From assembly GCA_026936325.1 (NCBI GenBank), contig JAPTHN010000003.1, positions 44,308,011-44,372,010 on the forward strand: 64,000 nt of DNA. Direction: 5' to 3'. Shown piece after piece: positions 24,965-53,144 of the stretch. Source of the stretch: Platynereis dumerilii (taxonomy: Eukaryota; Annelida; Polychaeta; Phyllodocida; Nereididae). A program made the position numbers and the translations under genes. Position 1 is the first letter of the stretch. Every line of letters begins with the position of its first letter. A model generated the notes under the pieces. It did no database searches and was not told the origin of the DNA. It saw nothing but the letters and a program-made list of their open reading frames with translations.

Positions 24965-25857
24965 TGTTATTACAGATCTCGTATTAGTGTGCCATGTTCT
25001 TTTCAACTGCCACAGTGCTCTTGTGATGTCAGTATCAGCAATTCAGCATAATGATTTCACAGTTGGTATATATTCGCAGTTTCAGCTGTGTCACTTGGAA
25101 CACATACTGATCACACCATTACAAATTCGCACTTAAGCTGTTAGACTGTTGCTCAACATTGATTATTCAGTTTGATGTTTAAATAAATCCGAAAGATACA
25201 ATATCCAGCTATATATAAAGCATGGATTTTGTGTATAACTGCTATCAGTTTAAGCACTTTTACAAAAAAAAAATTCATTCACTCTCACATTCATTTGTTG
25301 GTCTGAGAGGTTATCATGTGCTGCTCTGTCTTGGCAAAAATAATATACTCAGGATCCATTCAGAATTTAAGACCTAAGGGGGGGGGAGTTTTGCTTGGGG
25401 GCATCCTTGTCACTGATTTCCAATAATGTTTATTTGATGATCGAATTCTTAGCCTCCTTGTCTGGCCTTTTCCCAAATTTTTTGGGAGCAACTACCCCCA
25501 TTTTCTCGTCCTCTGGAATGCTCATGCAACACCGCCACTTTCACTTCCTAAAAGGCTGAAAAGAGAAATTTCACAACAGGACACCATGAATGTCCATGAT
25601 GGATCACGCAAGTGGCTCAAACATATCAGTTTCACCTGCTCCAACTGAATCAAACAACCATACCAATGAATGCAGATTAATCAATTGTCATTCACACTTA
25701 GACCGCCCATAAGCCTGACTTGTTGGTAGCAGTTGGAATTAACACTCAAGCCTGGAGTGCCAATAGTGATGTCAGTATTGCAATACTGACATCATCTGGG
25801 CATATATTCACATGGAACATGGCACACTATACAAGATCTGTAATAATATAGCATTCA
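24965..25857. repeat. Inverted-repeat pair, possible 0.9-kb non-autonomous element
   Basis: The left end (about 24968-25012) reads 'ttattacagatctcgtatta' then 'gtgtgccatgttc'. The right end (about 25812-25850) is a near match in the opposite orientation. A solitary copy of the same sequence occurs at about 55540-55605. The interior encodes nothing recognised, and the exact ends and any target duplication could not be fixed. Confidence 0.4.
25767..25794. repeat. Perfect 28-bp palindrome
   Basis: Two 14-base arms, TGATGTCAGTATTG and its complement, with no loop. It lies next to the right end of the inverted-repeat pair at 24965-25857 and may be part of that element. Confidence 0.85.
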
Positions 25858-26418
25858 TGTTTAGGAATCTGGGACTATTCCTACAAATGACTTAGCAGTT
25901 TTTGCTGTGTCATTGTTAATCACATATTTATTATCAGAATTATCAAGATTTGGACTATGTTATCTTACTTATCTTGATGTATACATTTATCTAACAACTT
26001 ATCGTGATATAGTGAAGATTTCAAAAATTATTTAACCATCCATACAACAATTTCTTTGCAATAAATCTAATTATCTGTAAAAATGTGTCTAGCTGCAGTC
26101 AGTCTGTAGCTGGGGTAATGTAAGCACAGGATAGATCATTGCGGTCAAAAGTATACAGTTTCATCCTTATGATTAAGTCTGTTTCAATGATTTTATAGGA
26201 GACAGATTGCTATTTTGGGAGCTTATCTTTACTGGGTACTCTTGAATATATGGGTCACACACTGCTTGATAAAATAAAATGATACTGGACTTTTATTAGG
26301 ATGGGTTTTCATAAGGTTTTTACCTTGAAAATACAACACCAAAGTCTATTTTATTTTCAAGTCCCACATTTTTATTTGCTTTTATTCGTCTTACATTCAA
26401 ATGGCCTAATTTTATAAG

Positions 26419-26426
26419 TATAAATT
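26419..26426 (+). promoter_or_regulatory. Candidate TATA box of the acyl-CoA synthetase gene
   Basis: GTATAAAT occurs about 115 bp upstream of the ATG at 26539. A start of transcription about 30 bp downstream would give an untranslated leader of roughly 85-95 bases. This rests on motif and spacing only. Confidence 0.35.
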
Positions 26427-26538
26427 GAGCGAGCAGCACCTACTTGCATACAGCCCTTTGGACTTTATGCACTAAGACAAGGCCAACACATTTGTTATTA
26501 AAGTGACAGTATCAGTTGACCATGCACTAAATAAGAAA

Positions 26539-43217
<16,679 letters not shown>

Positions 43218-43337
43218 GAAAAGCTCTCATACATATTTTTGTAATTTTTCACTATGCAGCTTAATTTTTTGAAAGAATGAACAAAGGCTGAATGATTTTA
43301 GTATTTCTTTATTGAACTGTGTCATGATTTGGTTGAC

Positions 43338-43343
43338 AATAAA
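43338..43343 (+). terminator. Polyadenylation signal of the acyl-CoA synthetase gene
   Basis: AATAAA lies 121 bp after the stop codon, followed by a T/G-rich stretch, as expected for 3' end formation. Confidence 0.55.
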
Positions 43344-46300
43344 AGAAATAGTTATGGCACTAGCAAATATTGTCTTTGTATTCTCTTTCTATATTAAGGC
43401 CTCCATTATAGTACTAATTGCATGGTCATTAATTGTGCTTTCACGTTTTGTGCAATATTTAAAAGCAGTGTTTCTTATATTGTTTTTTATCTACGTGTGG
43501 ATAAGAGTTATTTAGTCTGTACGTGCCCACGAATTCTTCTTTGTGACTAAAAATATAAGCCCAAAAGAGTGCGGAGACTGCTGAGATTTCCACGGGTGAG
43601 AAGGATCCATCAGTCGTGCAAAATATCTATTTTGTCATGTTTGAAAGGACAGCGAAGTTCTGAAATGAAGTAGTTTTGAAATTTATGTCAAGAAATCGGA
43701 ATTGAAAGTAGTGAAATTGAGCCAATTTCCTCACATTATGAAAGAAATGTTTGATTTTTAAGCTGTCGGCAGTGTATGTTTTATGAAAACAGGCTAATTT
43801 TACGTAGCATAGAACTTGATTTAATCTTGTGTGGAATTGGGTGGGTGAAAACCGGACAAGTTCCCTTTGACGGTTTTCTCTTCACTGTCTGAAGATCTCA
43901 GGTCTCCGAGTTTCCGAGCTAAATGACTTGAATGTCAGCTGGCCATGGGGCTGTTGTTGTAATTAGTTTTTTAAGAGTGTTGTAGTGTAAACAGAGTTCA
44001 GACAGTGAAAACAAAACTGTCAAAGCAGTATATTTTGCACCAATGCATGTTCCTGGGACAGATTTCATGGTGCAGCAACCGCACATATGGAATTCACAGT
44101 TGCATTGGGGCACCCCACTGAACTGAGGCTCGAAACAGGTTATTTCAACAAACCGTCAATGCCAAACAATGCAAAACAATATAACCCAGCTTGCCATTTT
44201 GCAACAGGGCCCCTGAATTAAAACCCTGTCAGATCATAAGAATAATGACAGAGCCAGGGAGTATTTGCCCAAGAATTAATGATTGGAACATTTAAGCATC
44301 CATTTATCCACATGGAATTGTTCATGGATTATATCTAATTGCACGGGATATCTATTATTTGGAATGGCTAACAGAACTTATACCATTCGACACCTCTGTC
44401 ATCCAGGGGCTTCTATCCCCCCCTGAGGCAACGAAGCATAATCCCCCCCATGCCCCCCCCCCCAGCCGACTGAGCCGAGCATTATTCTTCCATGTGCACC
44501 TCCTCCTCGGCACTGCCGCAATCACTTGTGGACACACTAAATGACCACTTATACAGCTTTTTAAACATCCAGCAAGCCAAAAATTGTCAGTAATTTTCAG
44601 AAATACTAAATATGTCTACTCAACATCAGCATTAATTGTAATATTGCAATAACAATAGTCTTGCTCATAAATATGGAATTCCTTTTGAATGTTATCAAGG
44701 TCAACTATAGGTCTGGTGATGGGCCCTTATAACTCTTTGAAAGGCACCTTCTCTATCTTAGCAAGAATAATTATTGGGAATTCTTGGCTGGATGCATCAT
44801 GCAATCCAATTCATATTCATAAACCCCAACTATGTTCTCCAGTGGAAGTTGCTAAAGTTATCAGTATCTTAGTACAATGCTGATGCATTCCATATTCATA
44901 AGCAAGAGTGCATTTTCAAAATACAACGCCCAGCCCCAGCCCTACATTTTGCCCAAGTTTACCCAGAATTGATTTAGCAGGTAATCCCCCCCCAAGGATT
45001 TAGCAAGTAACCCCCCCCCCCAGCTAAAATGAAAGTGTGAATAATCTTTTAGTTCCTGACAATGTTTTAATTCAAATGTTCATTGCATTAATCAGTAAAA
45101 TTGAAAAAAAAAATTTCAATGGGTGGAATTTCTTAATCCCCCTGTTTCATTGGAACTTAGGCAATATTTTGCCAACACTACATAAAAATTGTTGTCTTTC
45201 TCAAATTGTTTGTTTGTGACACAATCCAGAAAGGCTTGTTATTTCGTAACAGAAGATTATCAAATCATTATAAAAATGTTTGCAATGATTAATAAGTTGA
45301 TGCATTCTTGCGTGACTAAACTATTGGATTGTTGATTATTACTTTCCTGATGTTTTTTTTTTTTTTTTCTTTGATCTGATTGGGAACAACTTGCTTTTGT
45401 GATATGTGGTGTTACATGCATTTATAAATGGTGAGACATATGAAATGAAATGATTAATATTTTTGGTTGGAGTTACATGCTCTTGTGTTTTGTTACTCGG
45501 AATGAGAGCTTTATAATTATTGTGGGCAAATTCAATGGTGTTGAATTATTGACATATACTTGTTTGATATATGGATCTGTCTTCTACATGTGATACTATT
45601 AATCTGGTTAATAGTTTGGTTATGATGGGGTGAATAATCTCTTTACTTGTTCATAGTGGGTTTAATAATTGGGTTTGAGGTGGTTAAATTATGTTAATGT
45701 CTTGTGTTACTACCATGGCCTCTGTGCTGTTCTAAATGTGATGATCTTTTGATATACTTTCATAACTTGATATAAGGAATTGCTAACTGATTTCTAATGT
45801 CATATACTAGGGCATATTAGGATAACGCCTAAATTTATTGGGATGTTTGCACAATTGGTTTATAATGGGCTATTTTTTCGGTACGGGATGTTTAACATTA
45901 GTTTAAAATCATTTGTTGTTTAATATCAAATGTATATGAATTTTATACAATTTCTTTTTGTCTCTGTTGATGAGATCTTAGTAATCATTTAATGATGTTA
46001 AGGCTTCACCAATGTTAATAGTGATAATTAGTAAATATGATATGATTTTCTCATAATCGTAGTATATAAATCCTAGTACAACTCCACACTTACCTTTTTC
46101 ATCTAATATAATGTGAAACATATGCACACTTTTTTACTGCACATTGTTTATATTACTATTGGTTTTGTATTAACCTGCTTTTCCTTCAACCAATCATTTC
46201 TACCCATCAATGAAGCCTGTGTGTCTCTCTCCTCTTTCCTCAAACATTTTGCCCAGATTGTTCATCATTATCATGAATGTTGTGCCCATTCACTAATAAT

Positions 46301-46459
46301 AGGAGGCCGATAGATATTTCCAACAATTAATTTCTTTGAACCTACTGAATTATCTATGGTTACTTCCATAAACAAACCATCCCATTCACTAATAGTTGGA
46401 TGGACATTCTTCCTCTTGAACATATGCCCCACATTTAACTACAAATTTCTTCCTGGTAT
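43344..46459. other. Intergenic stretch leading into the LINE
   Basis: No gene was recognised. There are C-runs near 44418 and 44451, C-runs near 44988 and 45011, and a T-run near 45354-45369. The AT-rich part from about 45.3 kb may be the 5' untranslated region of the LINE, but no 5' boundary or ORF1 could be found. The words 'cccattcactaata' repeat at about 46279 and 46381. Confidence 0.45.
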
Positions 46460-49400
46460 TTGCATTTTCGAGCAATGACCTCATTGTTGGACATAGTTAA
46501 TTTTAACGAGCTATTTGATAGTAATGAAGAATCACCAAACATTTTTAGTCCCTCAGCCTACTATGATTTAAATACCGCTTCCCAACTACTGAGAGAAAAG
46601 TTAGACACTTTTACCGTCTTAAGTTTGAACGTTCAATCTCTTAATGCCAAATTTGACGAATTGAAGGTATATCTAGAATCCTATTCAGAAAATAATTTCC
46701 AATTTAGCGCAATATGTATTCAAGAAACCTGGTTAAGGAATGATTTTGATACTTCCCTATTTAAAATTGAAGGACATAATCTTGTTACCAACAAAGCCCC
46801 GTGTAGCATTCATGGTGGCACTGCGATTTATTTGAAAAATTCCTTTGAATATAACATTCTGTCGTGCCAAGGAAATGGAGTGAATTGGGATGGTTTGTTT
46901 ATGGAAGTAACCATAGATAATTCAATAGGTTCAAAGAAATTAATTTTTGGAAATATTTATTGGCCTCCTCGAAATTCATACCAAGACTATCAGACATTCA
47001 TTAATGCAATTGACAAGGTTTAAAATGACTTTAATCAATTATCTACAGATATAGTCATTGCTGGGGATTTTAATTTGAATCTATTGAAGATAGATGAAAA
47101 TACACAAATTAATAACTTCTTTGAACTTATTTTAGTAAATGGTTTCATTCCTAAAATAACAGTCCCTACGCGAATCACACAAGCTAGTGCTACATTGATT
47201 GATAACTATTTGGTAAAGCTATCAAAACAATTCTCCAAAACAACAGCTGGTGTATTAGAACATAATTTGTCTGATCACTACCCGTATTTTATATGTTTGG
47301 ATTTCCTAAAGTTTGTAAAGAAATGTACGAAGCATATCAAAACTTTTGTTAATACTCCAGTTGCATATGAAAATTTTAAAAGCGAAATACTAGAATCATG
47401 TTCACTTGAACACTTTATTACGGATTATGAAGAAGACCCAAACAACAATTTTTGTACTCTGAGCCAAAAATTAGCATCAGCACTTGAAAAGCATCTACCT
47501 TGTAAGGTAGTTAGATTTAATAAATATAAACATCGTAAGACAAAATGGATCACTGCCGGTATCATTCGCTCTATAAAATTCAGGGATGGATTGTATAAGA
47601 AATTAAGATCCGTAACTACATCTGATAATAACTATGAAGCAATGAAGACAAATCTATGCACATATAATCGAATACTCAAGAAGACCATAAAATTAGCAAA
47701 AAAATCATATTATACCAGCTGCTTTGAAAAATATAAAGATGATATAAAGAAGACTTGGGTAACAATAAAGGGATTATTGAATAAAAGTTCAGAAAAAGAG
47801 GAGTTTCCAAGATACTTCTTAATTAACGACATCCCAGTTCTAGATCAAAATAAGATAGCTAATGAATTTAATAAGTACTTTGTGAATATAGGTCCCTCTT
47901 TAGCAGCAAATATTGAACAGCCTCAAGGCAAGTCATTTAAAGATTATCTCAACGGTCCTGGTGTGAGTGAGAGCTATCTTCAATTTAACTATGTTAAGAA
48001 AGAAGATATTGAGAAAATTATTAAAGAACTCAAACCAAAAACCAGCTGTGGTATAGATGGACTATCAAACAAACTAATCAAACTAATAGGAAATGAAATA
48101 GTTGACACGTTAACAGTGATAATTAACCAAATGATTTATAATGGCTGATTCCCAGAAAAGTTAAAAATAGCTAAAATCACCCCAATCTACAAAAAGAACG
48201 AAAATTACCTTTTCGAAAATTATAGACCAATATCGATATTACCAAGTATATCAAAGATCTTTGAAAGAGTTATCTTCAATCAGCTACATAATTATCTTCA
48301 ATCACTGAACTTGTATTACAATAGTCAATGTGGTTTTCGGAAGAAACACTCTACAGAATTGGCATTGCTTGAATTAATAGACAGAATTACTTTAGAAATG
48401 GACAAATATAACACTCCACTCAATATATTTATAGACCTCTCTAAGGCATTTGATACCATTGACCATACCATCTTACTTGAAAAACTCTATCATTATGGAG
48501 TAAGGAATAAAGCTTTGAAATTATTTGAAAGTTACCTGAAGGACAGGTATCAATATCTTGAATTCCAAGGTATATTCTCTAGTCATATGAAAATTACTAC
48601 TGGTGTTCCACAAGGATCCATATTAGGGCCTCTCCTTTTTATTATCTACATAAATGATATAAGTAATTCTAGTAACATTTTCTATCCGATTATCTATGCC
48701 GACGATACTACCCTGATGGCAACTCTAAATATATTTAATCATTCATCTGAAATTATTAATTCAGAACTGGTTAATATTGTAGACTGGTTTAAATTAAATC
48801 GATTGTCGTTAAATTGTAATAAAACAAGAGCTATGGTATTTCACCCATCACAGAAAAGAGTTACCAGGCCAATTCTTAAAATAAATGATCAAATTATAAA
48901 TTATGAAGATAACTTTGATTTCTTGGGGGTAATGGTTAACAAAAGTCTCAATTGGACAACTCATGTATCAAAGATCTCAAAGAAAATATCTAGGACCATA
49001 GGAGTAATGTGTAAATTGAAACATGTAGTCCCTCAAAACATATTACTGACAATTTACAATTCATTGATTACACCATATTTTAACTATGGAATGCTTGCAT
49101 GGGGCTCTAAAGCAACTAGACTTCTTAAATTACAAAAGAAAGCCATAAGAATCATTGCAAATGCGGCCTATAATTCTCATACTGATCCGTTGTTTAAGGA
49201 ACTGAATTTACTAAAGGTGACTGATATTTGCTTACTACAGGAATATAAATTTTGTTACAAATACCTAAATGGGACTTTACCAGCATATTTCATGAATGAT
49301 TTTATTAATGTTCAACACAGTGTTCACTCTTATAATACAAGTGGTGCCAATGATTTTCAATTTCCAAGTATAAGACATTCTTTTGCCAAACAAGATTTAC

Positions 49401-49576
49401 GATATAGAATACCTCTGATTTATAATAAATGTCCGAATTCCATTAAAGAAAAGGTCTTGACCCACAGTTACCACGGATATTCAAAATATATAAAATTCTA
49501 CTTCATAAGGGAAAAATACAACATTGTTTGTAATAATCACCTGTGTTTTGTCTGTAATAGACAATTGCGAGGCTAA
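46460..49576 (+). pseudogene. LINE ORF2: endonuclease and reverse transcriptase with two in-frame stops
   Basis: A single frame of 1038 codons is open from 46460 to 49576 except for TAA at 47021-47023 and TGA at 48146-48148. Translation could also begin at the ATG at 46475. The endonuclease has SLNVQSLNAK, the catalytic CIQETWL, AGDFNLN and the SDH motif in NLSDHYP. The reverse transcriptase has ITPIYKK, NYRPISIL, CGFRKKHST, FIDLSKAFDTIDH, TTGVPQGSILGPLLF and YADD in IIYADDTTL. The second stop falls where related proteins often have an aromatic or aliphatic residue before FPEKLK, so a TGG-to-TGA change is plausible. With only two stops in 3.1 kb this is a young inactive copy. Confidence 0.88.
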
Positions 49577-49973
49577 TTTTGTAATTTTTGGTTTTCTCCT
49601 ACAGCTTACCTCAACAGCATTAAATTAAGCATTCTGTTTGGAGGAAACCCGCCATGGCTTCTTTTTCATTCACATTCTCATCCTTCATACTCACTGCTCA
49701 CTGTTACATTCTTCTTCTTTTTTTTTTAATCATCTCCATCTATCATAAGGTGCTTCCTGGCAGCGACTCACTAGTCTTCAGGAAGCTCCTTCACGTGGTC
49801 ATCAGTATCATATTTTGCTTTTGTTTATTCGTTTTATTGGTATTGTTTGATTTGACATTCTCCTATTGTGTATCATGTTAAGCATTCATTATCATTATTA
49901 TTATTATTTTTTCTTTACTGTTTGATCATGTGTAAATAAATTGTTCTGAGTTCGGAGTTCTGAGTTCTTAGTT
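46460..49973 (+). mobile_element. CR1/L2-like LINE, nearly full ORF2 and 3' end
   Basis: The non-LTR retrotransposon carries an apurinic-type endonuclease followed by reverse transcriptase in one frame, then a 3' untranslated region of about 370 bp. The 3' end is a tandem repeat of a 7-bp unit, GTTCTGA with variants, at 49943-49973. Short 3' repeats rather than poly(A) are typical of CR1 and L2-type LINEs. The 5' end and any ORF1 were not identified, and target duplications could not be read. It lies between the two host genes in the same orientation. Confidence 0.8.
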
Positions 49974-50432
49974 ATTTCGCTCAGCCATCTCACCATTAAC
50001 CCGCATGAGCAAATTGGGCTTAGAGTGCTGAAATTACCATATATATCTATCGAATCGATCTGTTTATCAATAAAAAAAAGATCGCATGTTTGCACAGACT
50101 TTCGGTTCATTGCAATCACGCCTTTGCACATACTTTTGGTTCATTGTATTAAACATTGGATTATCAGGAAGGGGGAGGACTTGTTTTTTTTGCCTGATTT
50201 ATATTTTTACAAGAAAATGATCCATTTCAATAAAAAATGTTTCTTCATTGCATTGATAAGGTGAATTGCTGAGGGTGGGGGGGGGGGCAGATTTCATTCT
50301 CCCTCCATTTAGTTGGGGAATATCAGGGAGGGGGGATTTCTTTCTGTCCTGTTTAGTTGTGGAATTTCATCAAGGAGAATTTCTTTCTCACTCAATTTAG
50401 TAATGCATTACTAAAATCTTCCATTAGAGCCC

Positions 50433-50462
50433 AACCCGAGTTTGGCTGCCGAAACTCGGGTT
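50433..50462. repeat. Hairpin with 11-bp stem
   Basis: AACCCGAGTTT and its exact complement AAACTCGGGTT are separated by 8 bases. GC-rich against AT-rich surroundings. Confidence 0.75.
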
Positions 50463-51520
50463 CAGGACCCCATTTTCAACCCTAGTTTATGACTGCTGTT
50501 AATTGCCGCTAGCTCAGGTGACCGTCAGTTAAGCCTTTAATTGCCCTTAATTGCCAGCGCTGCATAAAACACCAGCAGAGACAAAAAAATGCCAAAATCC
50601 CATATTGATCTGAATGAATACCCTGAGTAGATTCAGTACATTTTTTCCTGCACATTGCAAGTTGAATGAAGTTTTTGAGTCAACTAGAAGTGAAGTTAGG
50701 CCGACCGACGGACATTGCAGGGGGGCATTCACGGGAACAGGGCAGCCAGACCAGGCAGGCTGGCAGCTGGCAACCCCCAGCCAGCCTTGCCTGCTTGACC
50801 GGCCTCCCCACTCCTCCATTTCATTGGGCAATATAAGTAGACTTCTCAATTGTTTTAAAAAGTGTTTACATTGCTTATTTGCTCATTTTTGTTTCTAAAT
50901 TGATTACCTAATTTATATTTAGCAGTTCCCGAAATTATTCACTGGAAGAATCAAAAAACATCTTCATGACTGGGACTTGTTTTTCAGGAGTGTAAAATCA
51001 TCTCAGGTTATGAAGATATATATATTTTTTTAATAAATTTCCTTTTGGTAAAACTGCCAAAACAAAAAAAGATTTTGATAGATGTCTATAGATATCAATG
51101 GTTAAAAACAATAGGGCAACATATGCCTATTACATAAGTAGGCCAACTCCACTGTTGGCCTTCAGAAGTATTTATAAATGCACCATGGGGGTCAGTGCAT
51201 CAGACACTGCGTGGATAAATGTAGATTATCCTTGAAATTGACAAAGAACTTCTCAAAGAATGTTACTTAACATCAAATAAATATATGAATTCCATGGCAT
51301 AGGCTCACAGAGGAATTTTGAAATTTTAAATATTGGGATTATGTATGAATGAACCGAGTGACGTAAATTCATGTAAAATTGAATGGGCCTTTATTACTGT
51401 GTCCAGGCTTGTTTAACGACTGGTGCTGTCCTAATAAGTGACAAAGCAATTTGGACAGAACTATAGGAATAAAGAAAACCTTTAAAGAGGGGAAAAAAGA
51501 AACATAGGCATAATACTATT

Positions 51521-51632
51521 AATAGATAGACAGATAGATAGATATAGAAAGATAGAAAGATAGATAGATAGATAGATAGAGAGATAGAGAGATAGAGAGA
51601 TAGAGAGATAGAGAGATAGAGAGATAGAAAGA
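51521..51632. repeat. GATA / GAGATA microsatellite
   Basis: Runs of gatagata pass into gagatagagata units. Serine/leucine/tyrosine-rich open frames on the minus strand are artefacts of it. Confidence 0.9.
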
Positions 51633-53144
51633 CTTAGCAGCAAGTTGAAATAATCCAGAATCAGAATATATATCTTTATTGTCCAAGTACAGTTGTATTA
51701 CAAAAGAAAATATATAGCAACAGGGACTTGAGGCCACTTTAGGAAAATATAATTCAGTTTCGCCTATACTTTTATGGCCTGGCCCACATACATAGATAAT
51801 AAGACTACACCTTAGTCTGATCTGAACATGCTTTATTGAGCCAGCAAAAATTAAAATTTCTTAATTCCAAATTGTTCAATTTACACCTCAACCAGGAAAA
51901 CTGTTAATTTCCACAAATTGAACATCACTCATCTGAATTATAATCACGGACAGAGCCTGACAGGTTGATCCCAATAAAAGAAAAAACTATTTAAAGCATG
52001 TTTTTGGCCTATTATCATAGCTGTCTATATAGATAGGCCTGGAGTACAAAAAAGTTCAATAGCCTGATCATTTAAACATGGACTTAGCTATCTTTATCAC
52101 TTCCCTCAGTTCCCTGATTTAAATGGAGCTAGGCAGCCTAGGAATGCACATAGGCATTGTTCTATATTGGCAGGGGTAAAAAAAAACCAGTTCACTAAAG
52201 TACATGCCACAAGCCTGAAACATGAGGCTTTTAATAAGTAATAGGCCTACTGTGGTGCCAGTTGTGGGCATTAACTCGTTAATTCGTTAATCACGATGCT
52301 AATAAATTGAGTAGACCTAACTATTAGCTAAGTTAACATATATTTCTTCTCATCAACGAAAGTCCGTTAACTTTAGTAAACAAAATAGCTACAAAAACAC
52401 ACTTTTTTACTTGAAAAAGACTTTGCTAGACAAAAGATAACAAAACATTTAAAACCAGACAGACATTGTCTAGAGTTTTTCCGTCTGGAAATTAACCTGT
52501 ACCTCTTTTTGAGACAGAAGAGCCTCATTTTGATACTTTTGATACTTATGTAAATTTATATTTTCTTAGATATTGTCTGCATGATGTTTTCATTGAACTC
52601 ACATTGAGAAAAAAAAAATAACTTAATTTTTAACTTTATTACGTCACCTTAGGCACAATTTTAACTATAACTTTGTAATAATTTGATTAACTTATTAACT
52701 GTTAACCTGATTAACATTTTTTGTTAACTTGCCCTACACTGTGTGGTACCAGTTATCTGCATGCTGAGAGAGACCTTGGGATAATCTCCTTGGCTTGTTT
52801 TGCATGGAGCTCCCCAGGTGGCAGGGCACCTCACAGTCACAAAGATGCGTAGGAATATTATGAGGCTCATAAACAAGCACCATAAATATTAATTTCATGT
52901 AAGAGATAAAAGTTTATCTTAAATAAAATATTGTGTCACATAATACACCTAGGATGGAAATATACAGAGAAAAACTTAAAATTGAATTGGTTGCCTCAAG
53001 TCCTTCAGGGGGACTATTTTTTGGCGGGCAGCAATCAGGGAGTGATTAGGTTTCGGCGCCATATTTGATGCTGTTATGGCGAAGTTGAACATCATTATCC
53101 AAATCAGCCGTCGTGATGTGCAGATAAACAGAAAACACTCAACA

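Larger units (their letters stand above)
49974..53075. other. Intergenic, with low-complexity runs only
   Basis: No gene was recognised. Contents: a G-run near 50275, a 30-bp hairpin at 50433-50462, a G/C-rich patch with repeated ggcag/ccagcc words at 50690-50820, a GATA/GAGATA microsatellite at 51521-51632, and otherwise AT-rich unique DNA. Confidence 0.5.
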
